DNA from: JBGSZX01 sp964640545
GTDB taxonomy: Bacteria > Bdellovibrionota > UBA2428
Assembly: GCA_964640545.1 (NCBI GenBank)
Contig: CAZXHL010000041.1
Coordinates: forward strand, 1-20,570
Reading direction: 5' to 3'
Length of the DNA: 20,570 bases
Shown: piece by piece, positions 7,204 to 14,191 of the stretch
How the letters are laid out: every line of letters begins with the position of its first letter
Numbering within the stretch: position 1 is the stretch's first letter
Made by a program: the position numbers and the translations under genes
Notes under the pieces: generated by a model
Told to the model about the DNA's origin: nothing
The model's database searches: none
The model's input: the letters and a program-made list of their open reading frames with translations, nothing else

Positions 7204-7602
7204 GTGAATAACCTATTGAAGGTCCTAGCATTGAAGGAAAATGACATCCCGCGAGTCGTCTTCGTAAATGACCGAAAAGAAGGCGGAATCAACGCAATCT
7301 TTAACCCTGAAAATGACCAATTTGAGTACCAAGTATTTATCCACAGTCTTTTGCCTTTTCGTGAAGAATTTTCCGAAACTTTCGCTGAGTTCGCGCAAGC
7401 CAGAAGTTTTGCGGCGCGCTATTTTTCTGACTGGGAAATGCTAAGTTGGGACCTCAAAACTCGTCGCCCCTGCGAAGAGGGCGGCAAAGAATGTGGATCG
7501 GGCGAATGTGATACCTGTGTTTCTATCAAAGCAGAGGGCGGTGACACGCCCATAGACGTCGCCAATAGCGCTGCAAGCTGCGGAGCTTGTGGCGGCGCCT
7601 AA
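7204..7602 (+). CDS. Unknown 132-aa protein with Cys-rich C-terminus
   Basis: I do not recognise this family. Residues 1-85 look like a small alpha/beta domain (RVVFVNDRKEGGINAIF, then EYQVFIHSLLPF and a helix FSETFAEFAQARSFAARYF). From residue 90 on, six cysteines appear: C90, C97, C102, C105, C126 and C129 (CX6CX4CX2C, then CX2C in the tail SCGACGGA). This spacing suggests a zinc or Fe-S site, possibly two half-sites brought together; that is inference. There is no signal peptide, so a cytosolic metal site is more likely than disulfides. The GTG start at 7204 is preceded by GAGG with 7-nt spacing. It follows prkA by 83 bp with an inverted repeat between, and is convergent with dcd. Confidence 0.75.
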   Translation: MNNLLKVLALKENDIPRVVFVNDRKEGGINAIFNPENDQFEYQVFIHSLLPFREEFSETFAEFAQARSFAARYFSDWEMLSWDLKTRRPCEEGGKECGSGECDTCVSIKAEGGDTPIDVANSAASCGACGGA

Positions 7603-7644
7603 ATTCGCACGGATTCACTCAGCGAACTCTCAGACGGTTTCAGA

Positions 7645-8166
7645 CTACGGCTGAAAATCCATCCACAATCGAGACGTTTGAATGCCTTCGTTAGCCTGAT
7701 ATTTCCCAGACTTGTATTCGCTGATCTCGCCTTCCAAGGAATGGAAGAAGATTTGGCAGATAGGCACCATAGGGTAGATACGAATGGGGTGAATGCAATG
7801 CATCTCCAAAGTCCAAAACCCTTTAAAGCCCACATCTCCGAAGCCGGCCGTCACATGAACGAAGAGACCGAGACGTCCAATGCTAGAGCGCCCCTCAAGC
7901 ATGGGCACTAGGTTTTTGGTTTCTGTGTGTTCGAAAGTCCGGCCCAGGTAGAGCTTGCCTGGCTCAAGAACGAGGCCCTCTTCTGGAATCGTAAGATCCA
8001 TGGCTGGATTGTCCGACTTCATGTCGAGCGGCATTTCGGTATAGACCTTCAACGCGGGATCAAGACGCAAGTTGTATGAGTTTGGGTTCACATACTTTTC
8101 TTCAAAAGGGTCAATCTTGATATCGCCACCGAGGCGCTTCTTTATTTCTAAGCCGCTAAGAATCAT
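7645..8166 (-). CDS. dcd: dCTP deaminase
   Basis: Deaminates dCTP to dUTP, feeding dTMP synthesis; a cytosolic trimer of the dUTPase fold. It is 173 aa, slightly shorter than E. coli Dcd (193). Motifs: the N-terminus MILSGLEI, the phosphate-binding block EGRSSIGRLGLFVHV (91-105) with TAGFGD, GFKGFWTLEM carrying the likely catalytic Glu at 121, and the C-terminal GKYQ...SRL lid (about 154-166). Whether it also hydrolyses dUTP, as in bifunctional DCD-DUT enzymes, cannot be told from the sequence. The ATG start is fixed by the conserved MILS; oddly, the AAGGA before it abuts the ATG with no spacer. It lies 52 bp downstream of prmA on the same strand and is probably co-transcribed with it. Confidence 0.93.
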   Translation of the reverse strand: MILSGLEIKKRLGGDIKIDPFEEKYVNPNSYNLRLDPALKVYTEMPLDMKSDNPAMDLTIPEEGLVLEPGKLYLGRTFEHTETKNLVPMLEGRSSIGRLGLFVHVTAGFGDVGFKGFWTLEMHCIHPIRIYPMVPICQIFFHSLEGEISEYKSGKYQANEGIQTSRLWMDFQP

Positions 8167-8218
8167 TCCTTATTGGATAGATCTGCTAGGCCCTGCAAGC
8201 AATGCAAAAAATCTCGAC

Positions 8219-9370
8219 TTACAGGCGCTTGAATAAACGAGCAAGCCAGACATGGCGCCTCGCATTAAGGCCCTTAGTGGCATCAAGCTGAGCTTCCTCG
8301 ACAATGCTTGATTTGGACTCCAGGAGCTCAAAATACTGAGAAGCCTGTTCATCGAATTCTTTGGATGCCGCACTTTCAAGCAACCCACTCACGATCCACA
8401 AACCGCCCGGCAAACTAAGTTCTGCGATTTTAGGCATAAGCCCTGTAAGCACTTCAGCGTAAATATTACTGATGAGAAAATCAGACTTGGGCCAATCCTT
8501 TGATCCGATCTCGACCTTACTAAGGTCAGCACTTGGACCGAACCGTAAGACTGAACTCTTAAGATCTTCCCCGTTTGCAGCAAAGACCTTCTCAACCTCT
8601 ATGCGGCACAAGGGATCTAGGTCTGTGAGAATTTGAGCCCGCTGCGGAAAAAATTTTTTGGCAGCGAGAGCCAAAACTCCAGTACCAGTGCCGATGTCGT
8701 ATAGAGGAAGATTCGAGGTTTTGATCTGCGAAATGTCCACAGACTGAATTGGGTTTTTAACCTCTGAAGAATTACCGCCTGGATTATGGGTAGAGTTGGA
8801 TAGTGACTCTAAAAGTTCCAAACACATTTGAGTCGTGGGGTGATCCCCTGTTCCGAATGCCATTCCCGGCTCAACAATAAAGATCGTTTTCCCCTCTGGA
8901 ATTTTATCCCAAGGAGGCCCCACCCATAGGTTCTGCCCGAAGCTATGCCCCTTCACACTCTTCTTGTAGTTTTCTAGATAATCGTGATTGGGAAGAAGAG
9001 ACCAACTCAGCTCTCGAACTGCGAGTCTCTGGAGCTGAGCTTGTGCTTCTTCCGATAGATCTAGCGCCTCTTTGAAGAACGTTGTCCGGGGAAAGCTCCC
9101 CTCGAAATACGCCTTTACAAAAGCTTCTTCTGATCTAGACTTCTGAAACTCTCCGCTCTCTAGCCATTCGGCACATTTGATCGCAGCTTCTGAGCCAAAC
9201 TCTAATACTTCGAACTCACCCTCTGGTTGAAAGAGATTGGAACCCTCGCTGGCCAGCTCTTCATTTCCAAGAAATCCCTCAAGTCCCGAGAGCACCTCAA
9301 CAACTTGGTCAATCTTCGCCCCCGGGCAGCTAAAAAAGTACACGCCATTTTGCTTTTCAATATCCGTCAC
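8219..9370 (-). CDS. prmA: Ribosomal protein L11 methyltransferase-like protein
   Basis: A SAM-dependent methyltransferase of the PrmA family, which trimethylates ribosomal protein uL11. It is 383 aa, long against about 293 in E. coli. Order: an N-terminal substrate-recognition region (about 8-150), the PrmA signature EPGMAFGTGDHPTT (167-180), the SAM motif YDIGTGTGVLALA (224-236), an acidic ribose-binding segment LTDLDPL, and SNIYAEVL corresponding to the family NIxAxxL motif. An Asn/Ser-rich insertion of about 34 residues (188-221) separates the signature from the SAM motif, and the N-terminal domain is also expanded. The start is GTG at 9370 with AAAGG 7 nt upstream. It is divergent from epmA and followed by dcd. 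Some annotation pipelines would call this only '50S L11 methyltransferase'; the substrate is inferred from the family. Confidence 0.9.
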   Translation of the reverse strand: MTDIEKQNGVYFFSCPGAKIDQVVEVLSGLEGFLGNEELASEGSNLFQPEGEFEVLEFGSEAAIKCAEWLESGEFQKSRSEEAFVKAYFEGSFPRTTFFKEALDLSEEAQAQLQRLAVRELSWSLLPNHDYLENYKKSVKGHSFGQNLWVGPPWDKIPEGKTIFIVEPGMAFGTGDHPTTQMCLELLESLSNSTHNPGGNSSEVKNPIQSVDISQIKTSNLPLYDIGTGTGVLALAAKKFFPQRAQILTDLDPLCRIEVEKVFAANGEDLKSSVLRFGPSADLSKVEIGSKDWPKSDFLISNIYAEVLTGLMPKIAELSLPGGLWIVSGLLESAASKEFDEQASQYFELLESKSSIVEEAQLDATKGLNARRHVWLARLFKRL

Positions 9371-9403
9371 AACGTAGCCTTTCTATCACCAAACGGTTAT
9401 ACC
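9371..9403. promoter_or_regulatory. Possible shared bidirectional promoter, prmA/epmA
   Basis: Only 33 bp separate the two start codons. The stretch GGTTATACC (9395-9403) is near-palindromic. Read on the minus strand it gives TATAAC as a -10 for prmA, with a predicted start near 9389 and room for the AAAGG site (9382-9378). Read on the plus strand it gives TTATAC (9397-9402), placing a transcript start about at the second epmA ATG (9410). No good -35 is visible on either side. Confidence 0.33.
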
Positions 9404-10438
9404 ATGGACATGAGTCCATTAAGCTCAAAGATCGACCTCGCAAAGCAAAAAGAAACTTGGCTTTTTCGCCACGAATTTCTTAAGTCCATCCGTAATTTCT
9501 TTGATGCTAAAGGTTTTGTGGAAATAGACACCCCTATCCTCGTCCCTAATCCAGGACTAGAGCCCAACCTTGAATACTTTTCTACAACCTTCAAGCCACA
9601 AATGAATGATACCCAGCAAAGAACTCTCTTCCTCGCTACCTCGCCTGAGTATCACCTCAAGAAAGCCTTAGCCTCTGGACTGGATAAAATTTTTGAGATC
9701 ACATCCAGCTTTCGCAACGGAGAAATCAGCCCCAAGCATGAACCTGAGTTTTTGATGCTTGAGTGGTATCGCCACCCCGGAAACTACATGGACATTGCTC
9801 GTGATGGACACGATCTGTTTCACTCTTTGGCGAAGCAGTTTTCAAAATCTCCAGAGGACTGGGCCTCACCGGAGACCATCAGCGTCTGCGAAGCTTTTCA
9901 AGAATTTGCAGCTATCGATCTGGAGAGTTTGCTCTCCGAAAACCCCGCTGATTTGGGTCAACTCAACCTCCCTCTCGCAAAAGTCGCTCGAGCCGCAGGC
10001 CACACTGAGATTTCAGAGGATTGGAGCTTTGATGATGCCTTCAATGCGTTGATTGTTTCGAAGATTGAACCTGCTCTTTCCAAAAAGAAACTTGTTCTCC
10101 TGCAAGACTACCCATCGTCACAAGCCGCCCTCTCAAGACCAAAATCTAGCAAGCCATATCTTTGTGAGCGTTTCGAGATCTATTTCGAAGGCGTGGAACT
10201 TGCCAATGCCTTCGGAGAGCTAACGGATTCCGCCGAGCAAAGGCGCCGCTGCCTTGAAGACATCAACAAACGCAAAGCGCTCTACCCCAACGACCCGACC
10301 CCAGAAGTGGATGAAAGTTTTTTGACGGCACTTGATCACCTTGACCAAGCTGGAGGCATCGCACTGGGAATCGAGAGGCTCATGATGTGTATGATCGGCT
10401 CTCAGGACCTAGGTGATGTCCGCCCCTTTCGCCTTTAG
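9404..10438 (+). CDS. epmA: Elongation factor P (R)-beta-lysine ligase
   Basis: A paralogue of class II lysyl-tRNA synthetase (PoxA/GenX/YjeA) that attaches (R)-beta-lysine to a conserved Lys of EF-P, relieving ribosome stalling at polyprolines. It is 344 aa from ATG 9404 (E. coli 325) and has no N-terminal anticodon-binding domain, which separates it from LysRS. Class II motifs: TSPEYHLKK (79-87), SSFRNGE (101-107) with EFLMLEWYR (115-123), the ELANAFGEL block, and motif 3 GIALGIERLMM near the end. The open frame extends upstream inside prmA, but homology begins only near LFRHEFLKSIRNFF. The ATGs at 9404 and 9410 are both plausible, and neither has a ribosome-binding site. The partner genes efp and epmB are not in the window. 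Confidence 0.92.
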   Translation: MDMSPLSSKIDLAKQKETWLFRHEFLKSIRNFFDAKGFVEIDTPILVPNPGLEPNLEYFSTTFKPQMNDTQQRTLFLATSPEYHLKKALASGLDKIFEITSSFRNGEISPKHEPEFLMLEWYRHPGNYMDIARDGHDLFHSLAKQFSKSPEDWASPETISVCEAFQEFAAIDLESLLSENPADLGQLNLPLAKVARAAGHTEISEDWSFDDAFNALIVSKIEPALSKKKLVLLQDYPSSQAALSRPKSSKPYLCERFEIYFEGVELANAFGELTDSAEQRRRCLEDINKRKALYPNDPTPEVDESFLTALDHLDQAGGIALGIERLMMCMIGSQDLGDVRPFRL

Positions 10439-10540
10439 TAAATCACTGCGCAGCATCAAGTGCCTCAATTCACATTTGACCCGCTAGCAAATACAGAAAC
10501 TTAAGCTAACATTATTTATAGAACTTGTTGGGGGATCAGA

Positions 10541-10861
10541 ATGACACTTACTAAATTTGATATCGTAGAACGCGTTGCTCAAACATGCGGGTATTCAAAA
10601 CTTGAAGCCGCAGAATTGGTAGAAACGGTTTTTTCATCAATCAAAGACTCTCTAAGTAATGGAGAAAACGTAAAGATTTCCGGCTTCGGAAATTTTGTAT
10701 TGAGAGACAAACGCGCGCGCATGGGTCGTAACCCACAAAGTGGCGACGCTATGGAAATTTCAGCTCGCAGAGTGATGACATTCAAAGTGTCACAAGTCCT
10801 CAAAGAAGCTATCAACTCAGGAAAAGTTCCTGAAGGTGGCATGGCTTCTTTCGATAAGTAA
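10541..10861 (+). CDS. ihfA: Integration host factor alpha subunit
   Basis: A nucleoid DNA-bending protein that acts as a heterodimer with IHF beta and supports sigma-54 promoters, replication and recombination in the family. It is 106 aa; E. coli IHF alpha is 99. MTLTKFDIVE parallels MALTKAEM; GFGNF (48-52) and GRNPQSG (62-68) carry the beta-arm tip with the intercalating Pro65; ISARRV matches ITARRV. These favour IHF alpha over HU. The ATG at 10541 is preceded by GGGGGA (about 10530-10535). The 102-bp gap to epmA holds a TTGACC (10476-10481) but no well-spaced -10. A perfect terminator follows. It is convergent with a sigma-54 response regulator. Confidence 0.93.
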   Translation: MTLTKFDIVERVAQTCGYSKLEAAELVETVFSSIKDSLSNGENVKISGFGNFVLRDKRARMGRNPQSGDAMEISARRVMTFKVSQVLKEAINSGKVPEGGMASFDK

Positions 10862-10890
10862 AAACTAACTCCTGCTAGTTCTAGAAATAG

Positions 10891-10922
10891 AAAGCTACTG
10901 ACCTTAGTCAGTAGCTTTTTTT
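10891..10922. terminator. Terminator of ihfA, probably bidirectional
   Basis: AAAGCTACTGAC (10891-10902) pairs perfectly with GTCAGTAGCTTT (10907-10918) around CTTA, and T-run continues to 10922. On the minus strand the same hairpin is followed by TTTCTATTTC, a weaker T-tract. The minus-strand regulator gene ends within it: its stop TAA is the loop and its last codons are one arm. Confidence 0.94.
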
Positions 10923-12268
10923 GTATCTGCGATCTCTAAAGTCTTTAGCTTCTCATAGAATCGAGATTTCTTAACCTGCAAAACATCTCGCGCCTTCACA
11001 CTACCGTGCTTTTCTATGGCTTGGCTGATCATGAACTTTTCAAGATCTTTGACGTTTTGGTCGAGGCCCTGGCTCCAATCGATCTGAAAATCACCGGCGG
11101 CACCGGAAGGCACCGATACCTTTTCCCAGGCCGTAAAATATTCTTCGATTTCTTCTTTTCCAATTTTCGGAATGCTGGCATTGAGCACAGCATTTTTGAT
11201 ACAAGCTCTTAACTGCCTGACATTCCCCGGCCAGTCGTAATTCTCAAGAGACGCCAAAGCATCAGCTTCAATCGATTTTTCTGACCTCGTATCAAACTCA
11301 GATAAAAAGGATTGGGCCAATAGCGGTACATCTCCATCACGCATTCTCAGTGGTGGAATCTTAATAGAAATAGCTGACAACCTAAAATAAAGATCTTCGC
11401 GGAAATTGGAATTTAAAACCAAGTCAACAAGCGGCCTGTTGCTCGCGGAAAGTATTCTTCCCTTGAAATGTCTTTCCTGAGTCGACCCAAGCCGCCGGAA
11501 CGTGCGATTCTCGAGAACACGCAGGAGCTTCACCTGAAGATCAATATTCAGAGATTGAATCTCATCAAGAAACAAGATGCCATCTTCCGCCGCCTCAAGA
11601 AGACCAGCCTTCGCAGCAGTCGCCCCACTGAAGGCACCCTTCTCGTAACCAAAAAGCTCTCCCTCGAAAATGTCTTTCGGAATACTAGCGATGTTGACCG
11701 AAATGAAAGGAATTCCGCCAGACCCGAAGGCTATGGCACAAAGCTCTTTACCAACACCAGACTCGCCCTCAATGAGGACATCGTCCTTAGCGGGAATGGC
11801 TCGCACTAATTTTTGCTTGAAGTCTCGAATCGCCTGACTTTCACCCTTGATCAGAGCATCAACACGACTTCGATTCTCAGAGATCTCGCCCACCCATTCT
11901 AGAACGAAAGGAAGCTCCGAGAGGATGTGCTCTTTCAGAACAAATCGATTAGCCCCTTGCTTGATGGCCTTTCTCATCACCGCAATGTCATCAACGCCCG
12001 ACTGCACAACCAAAACAGTATCGGGATGAAGACGTCTAAATTCAGAAATCAATTCGATTGATTTCTCTCCCGTGGGATCGGAGGGGCTCATCAAATCGAC
12101 GAGAGCCAAGTCTATGTGCTGGTCCAAGCTTGAAAAGTCGACCTTAACCAAGGAATCAAAATGACTCACCTTCGCGGCACTAGGCAGTGACGACTGAATG
12201 GAGTTTAAAATTAAGGAATCGTCTTCAATAAGTAATATATGCACGTGTTCGAGGCCTCTACTATTCAA
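10904..12268 (-). CDS. Sigma-54-dependent response regulator (NtrC type)
   Basis: A transcription activator of RpoN promoters. A receiver domain (about 9-125) has acidic E15/D16/D17, phosphoacceptor D58, switch S90 and K112, all intact. The AAA+ domain (about 143-380) has Walker A GESGVGKE (168-175), the sigma-54 contact loop as GAFSGA (211-216) instead of GAFTGA, Walker B ILFLDE (231-236) and the Arg-finger segment FREDLYFRLS. The C-terminal Fis-type HTH reads GSVKARDVLQVKKSRFYEKL. The longest start is TTG at 12268, 4 nt after the glmS stop but with no ribosome-binding site. A GTG at 12244 (446 aa, MHILLIEDD) has AGAGG 10 nt upstream and fits receiver-domain starts better. It is last in the glmU-glmS unit. 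No histidine kinase is adjacent. The final codons overlap the ihfA terminator. Confidence 0.93.
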   Translation of the reverse strand: MNSRGLEHVHILLIEDDSLILNSIQSSLPSAAKVSHFDSLVKVDFSSLDQHIDLALVDLMSPSDPTGEKSIELISEFRRLHPDTVLVVQSGVDDIAVMRKAIKQGANRFVLKEHILSELPFVLEWVGEISENRSRVDALIKGESQAIRDFKQKLVRAIPAKDDVLIEGESGVGKELCAIAFGSGGIPFISVNIASIPKDIFEGELFGYEKGAFSGATAAKAGLLEAAEDGILFLDEIQSLNIDLQVKLLRVLENRTFRRLGSTQERHFKGRILSASNRPLVDLVLNSNFREDLYFRLSAISIKIPPLRMRDGDVPLLAQSFLSEFDTRSEKSIEADALASLENYDWPGNVRQLRACIKNAVLNASIPKIGKEEIEEYFTAWEKVSVPSGAAGDFQIDWSQGLDQNVKDLEKFMISQAIEKHGSVKARDVLQVKKSRFYEKLKTLEIADTKKATD

Positions 12269-12272
12269 CTGC

Positions 12273-14171
12273 TTATTCTACAGTAACTGATTTCGCCAAG
12301 TTTCTTGGCTTATCCACATTACAATCGAGCTTTACCGCGAGACCGTAAGAGATCAACTGCGTTGGAATCACATACATGATCGGCGCCGATGTCCAAGTGG
12401 TCTTAGGCATTCCAATATATTTGTCGCAAAGCTTTTTGAAGCCCTCGTCATCCGCCTCACCAACGCCAATGATGTAGGCTCCGCGAGACTTGATCTCCTC
12501 AAGGTTGGAGAGAGTCTTCGCCCGAAGCTCATCACGAGGTGCAAGCACAACAGCTGCAAGATCTTTGTCCACCAAAGCAATAGGACCATGCTTCAACTCT
12601 CCAGCAGCATAACCTTCCGCATGACGGTAAGTAATTTCTTTGAGCTTCAGTGCGCCTTCGAGGGCAATGGGATACATCGTTCCACGGCCAACGAACAAAA
12701 TCGTTCTCTTGTCGTCGAGAGTAGCTCCGATCTCTTTGAACTTTTCTGATTGTTGAAGAAGTGTTTCGATATCCTGTGGCAATCTAGCCAGGGAACGATA
12801 GCCATCCACAAAAGCTTCGTGACTTGGGCTCATTCCGCGTAGGCGAGCGACATCATAAGCAAGCGCACACAATACTGTGAGCTGTGCCGTAAAAGCTTTC
12901 GTCGAAGCCACACCAATTTCTGGTCCGGCCTTGGTTGAATATTGAAAGTTGGACTCACGCATAATCGTTGAGCCCGGGACATTACATACTGAGAAAGTCG
13001 AAAGACCGTGATCATTCGCAAGTCTTAGCGCCGCCAAAGTATCAGCTGTCTCACCAGACTGAGAAATCACACCAACAATGGTGCCAGGCTCTAGAACCGG
13101 GGAGCGATAGCGGAATTCACTCGCGATATCGACTTCAACGGTGATCTTGGCCCACTTTTCAAAATAATATTTAGCCACAAGAGCTGCATGGTAGGCGGTT
13201 CCACAAGCTACAAGATAAACTTTTTTAACATTTCTCCAAAGAGCTTCATGGGCTGTTGGATTGTCCCAAACGAACGCCCCCAGGTCAGATATAGGCATAC
13301 GACCAGACAAAGTATCTGCAATCACACTCGGCTGCTGAAAAATTTCTTTGAGCATAAAGTGGTCAAAGCCATCTTTGGCCACTTTGTCTGCGGTCCATTC
13401 GATCTTCTCGAACTTCGGCTCAATGACTTTGCGATCCTCAAGAGAAAAAACCTTGAGCTCCGAACCGTTGACTTCGGCGACACTCCCCACGGGAAGAAAA
13501 GAAATATTTTGTGTGTAGGGAAGTAGCGCCTGAAGATCACTCGCAATAAGCGCGCCATCTTTAGCAATGCCTGCCACTAGCGGAGCACCCGCTTGAAGCA
13601 TGAACAGTCTGCCCGGGATATCTTTGAGCATAAAAAGCACGGCGTAGTGGCCCTGAACTTCGGATGCTGCAGACTGAAGAGCATCGAAAACCAAAGAGCT
13701 TTGATCTTCTTTGGAAAGTTCTTTTACCGACTTAGATTTCTTAACTAATGACTTTTCAATCTTGCTGTTTACAAGTTTGGCAAAGACTTCCGTATCAGTT
13801 TGAGAATCAAAGGACACACCTTCATCCATCAATTCCGTTTTAATTTCAGCATGGTTCTCAATGATGCCGTTGTGAACAAGCACTAAGAGCTCAGCGCTAT
13901 GTGGGTGAGCATTGACTTCACTCGGAACTCCGTGGGTTGCCCATCTCGTATGGCCAATGCCTTGCGGATATTTTTCCTGAATGTCTTCCGTAGCATCTAT
14001 CAGTCTCTGCACTTGTCCGACACATCTTCGAACGAGTACATCCGAGCTTTCACCGGCAGCTCGCATCGCAATTCCCGCAGAGTCATACCCGCGGTATTCC
14101 ATTCGCTTTAGTCCATCAAGTAATAGAGGTTTTGCGTCGCCACTACCGACGTATCCAATGATTCCACACAT
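12273..14171 (-). CDS. glmS: Glutamine-fructose-6-phosphate aminotransferase (isomerizing)
   Basis: Makes glucosamine-6-phosphate from fructose-6-phosphate and glutamine, the first committed step to UDP-GlcNAc for peptidoglycan and LPS. It is 632 aa (E. coli 609). Cys2 after the initiator Met is the N-terminal glutaminase nucleophile (MCGIIGYVG), with YRGYDSAGIA, HTRWATHG and SQTDTEVFAKL typical of the class II amidotransferase domain. Two SIS isomerase domains follow (CGTAYHAALVAKYYFEKW, SQSGETADTLAALR, STKAFTAQL, then ELKHGPIAL) and the tail KPRNLAKSVTVE closes the active site. The ATG at 14171 has AGGAA about 10 nt upstream. It starts 20 bp after glmU on the same strand. I see no glmS ribozyme core in the short leader. 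Confidence 0.97.
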   Translation of the reverse strand: MCGIIGYVGSGDAKPLLLDGLKRMEYRGYDSAGIAMRAAGESSDVLVRRCVGQVQRLIDATEDIQEKYPQGIGHTRWATHGVPSEVNAHPHSAELLVLVHNGIIENHAEIKTELMDEGVSFDSQTDTEVFAKLVNSKIEKSLVKKSKSVKELSKEDQSSLVFDALQSAASEVQGHYAVLFMLKDIPGRLFMLQAGAPLVAGIAKDGALIASDLQALLPYTQNISFLPVGSVAEVNGSELKVFSLEDRKVIEPKFEKIEWTADKVAKDGFDHFMLKEIFQQPSVIADTLSGRMPISDLGAFVWDNPTAHEALWRNVKKVYLVACGTAYHAALVAKYYFEKWAKITVEVDIASEFRYRSPVLEPGTIVGVISQSGETADTLAALRLANDHGLSTFSVCNVPGSTIMRESNFQYSTKAGPEIGVASTKAFTAQLTVLCALAYDVARLRGMSPSHEAFVDGYRSLARLPQDIETLLQQSEKFKEIGATLDDKRTILFVGRGTMYPIALEGALKLKEITYRHAEGYAAGELKHGPIALVDKDLAAVVLAPRDELRAKTLSNLEEIKSRGAYIIGVGEADDEGFKKLCDKYIGMPKTTWTSAPIMYVIPTQLISYGLAVKLDCNVDKPRNLAKSVTVE

Positions 14172-14191
14172 AATCTAACGTTCCTAACTTT

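Noticed and set aside
7603..7660. Bidirectional terminator between the Cys-rich gene and dcd
   Set aside because: Only TTTCAG/CTGAAA pair with a 7-nt loop and no T-run follows; too weak.
9227..9403. 59-residue N-terminal extension of EpmA
   Set aside because: It is antisense to the prmA 5' end and has no homology; class II synthetase similarity starts after 9404.
10476..10520. TTGACC as -35 of an ihfA promoter
   Set aside because: The 17-bp spacer would place ACTTAA as the -10, a poor match; TATTTA at 10513 is about 31 bp away. A promoter must exist here but I cannot place it.
14172..14191. glmS ribozyme in the glmS leader
   Set aside because: Only 20 bp lie between glmU and glmS, too short for the ribozyme.
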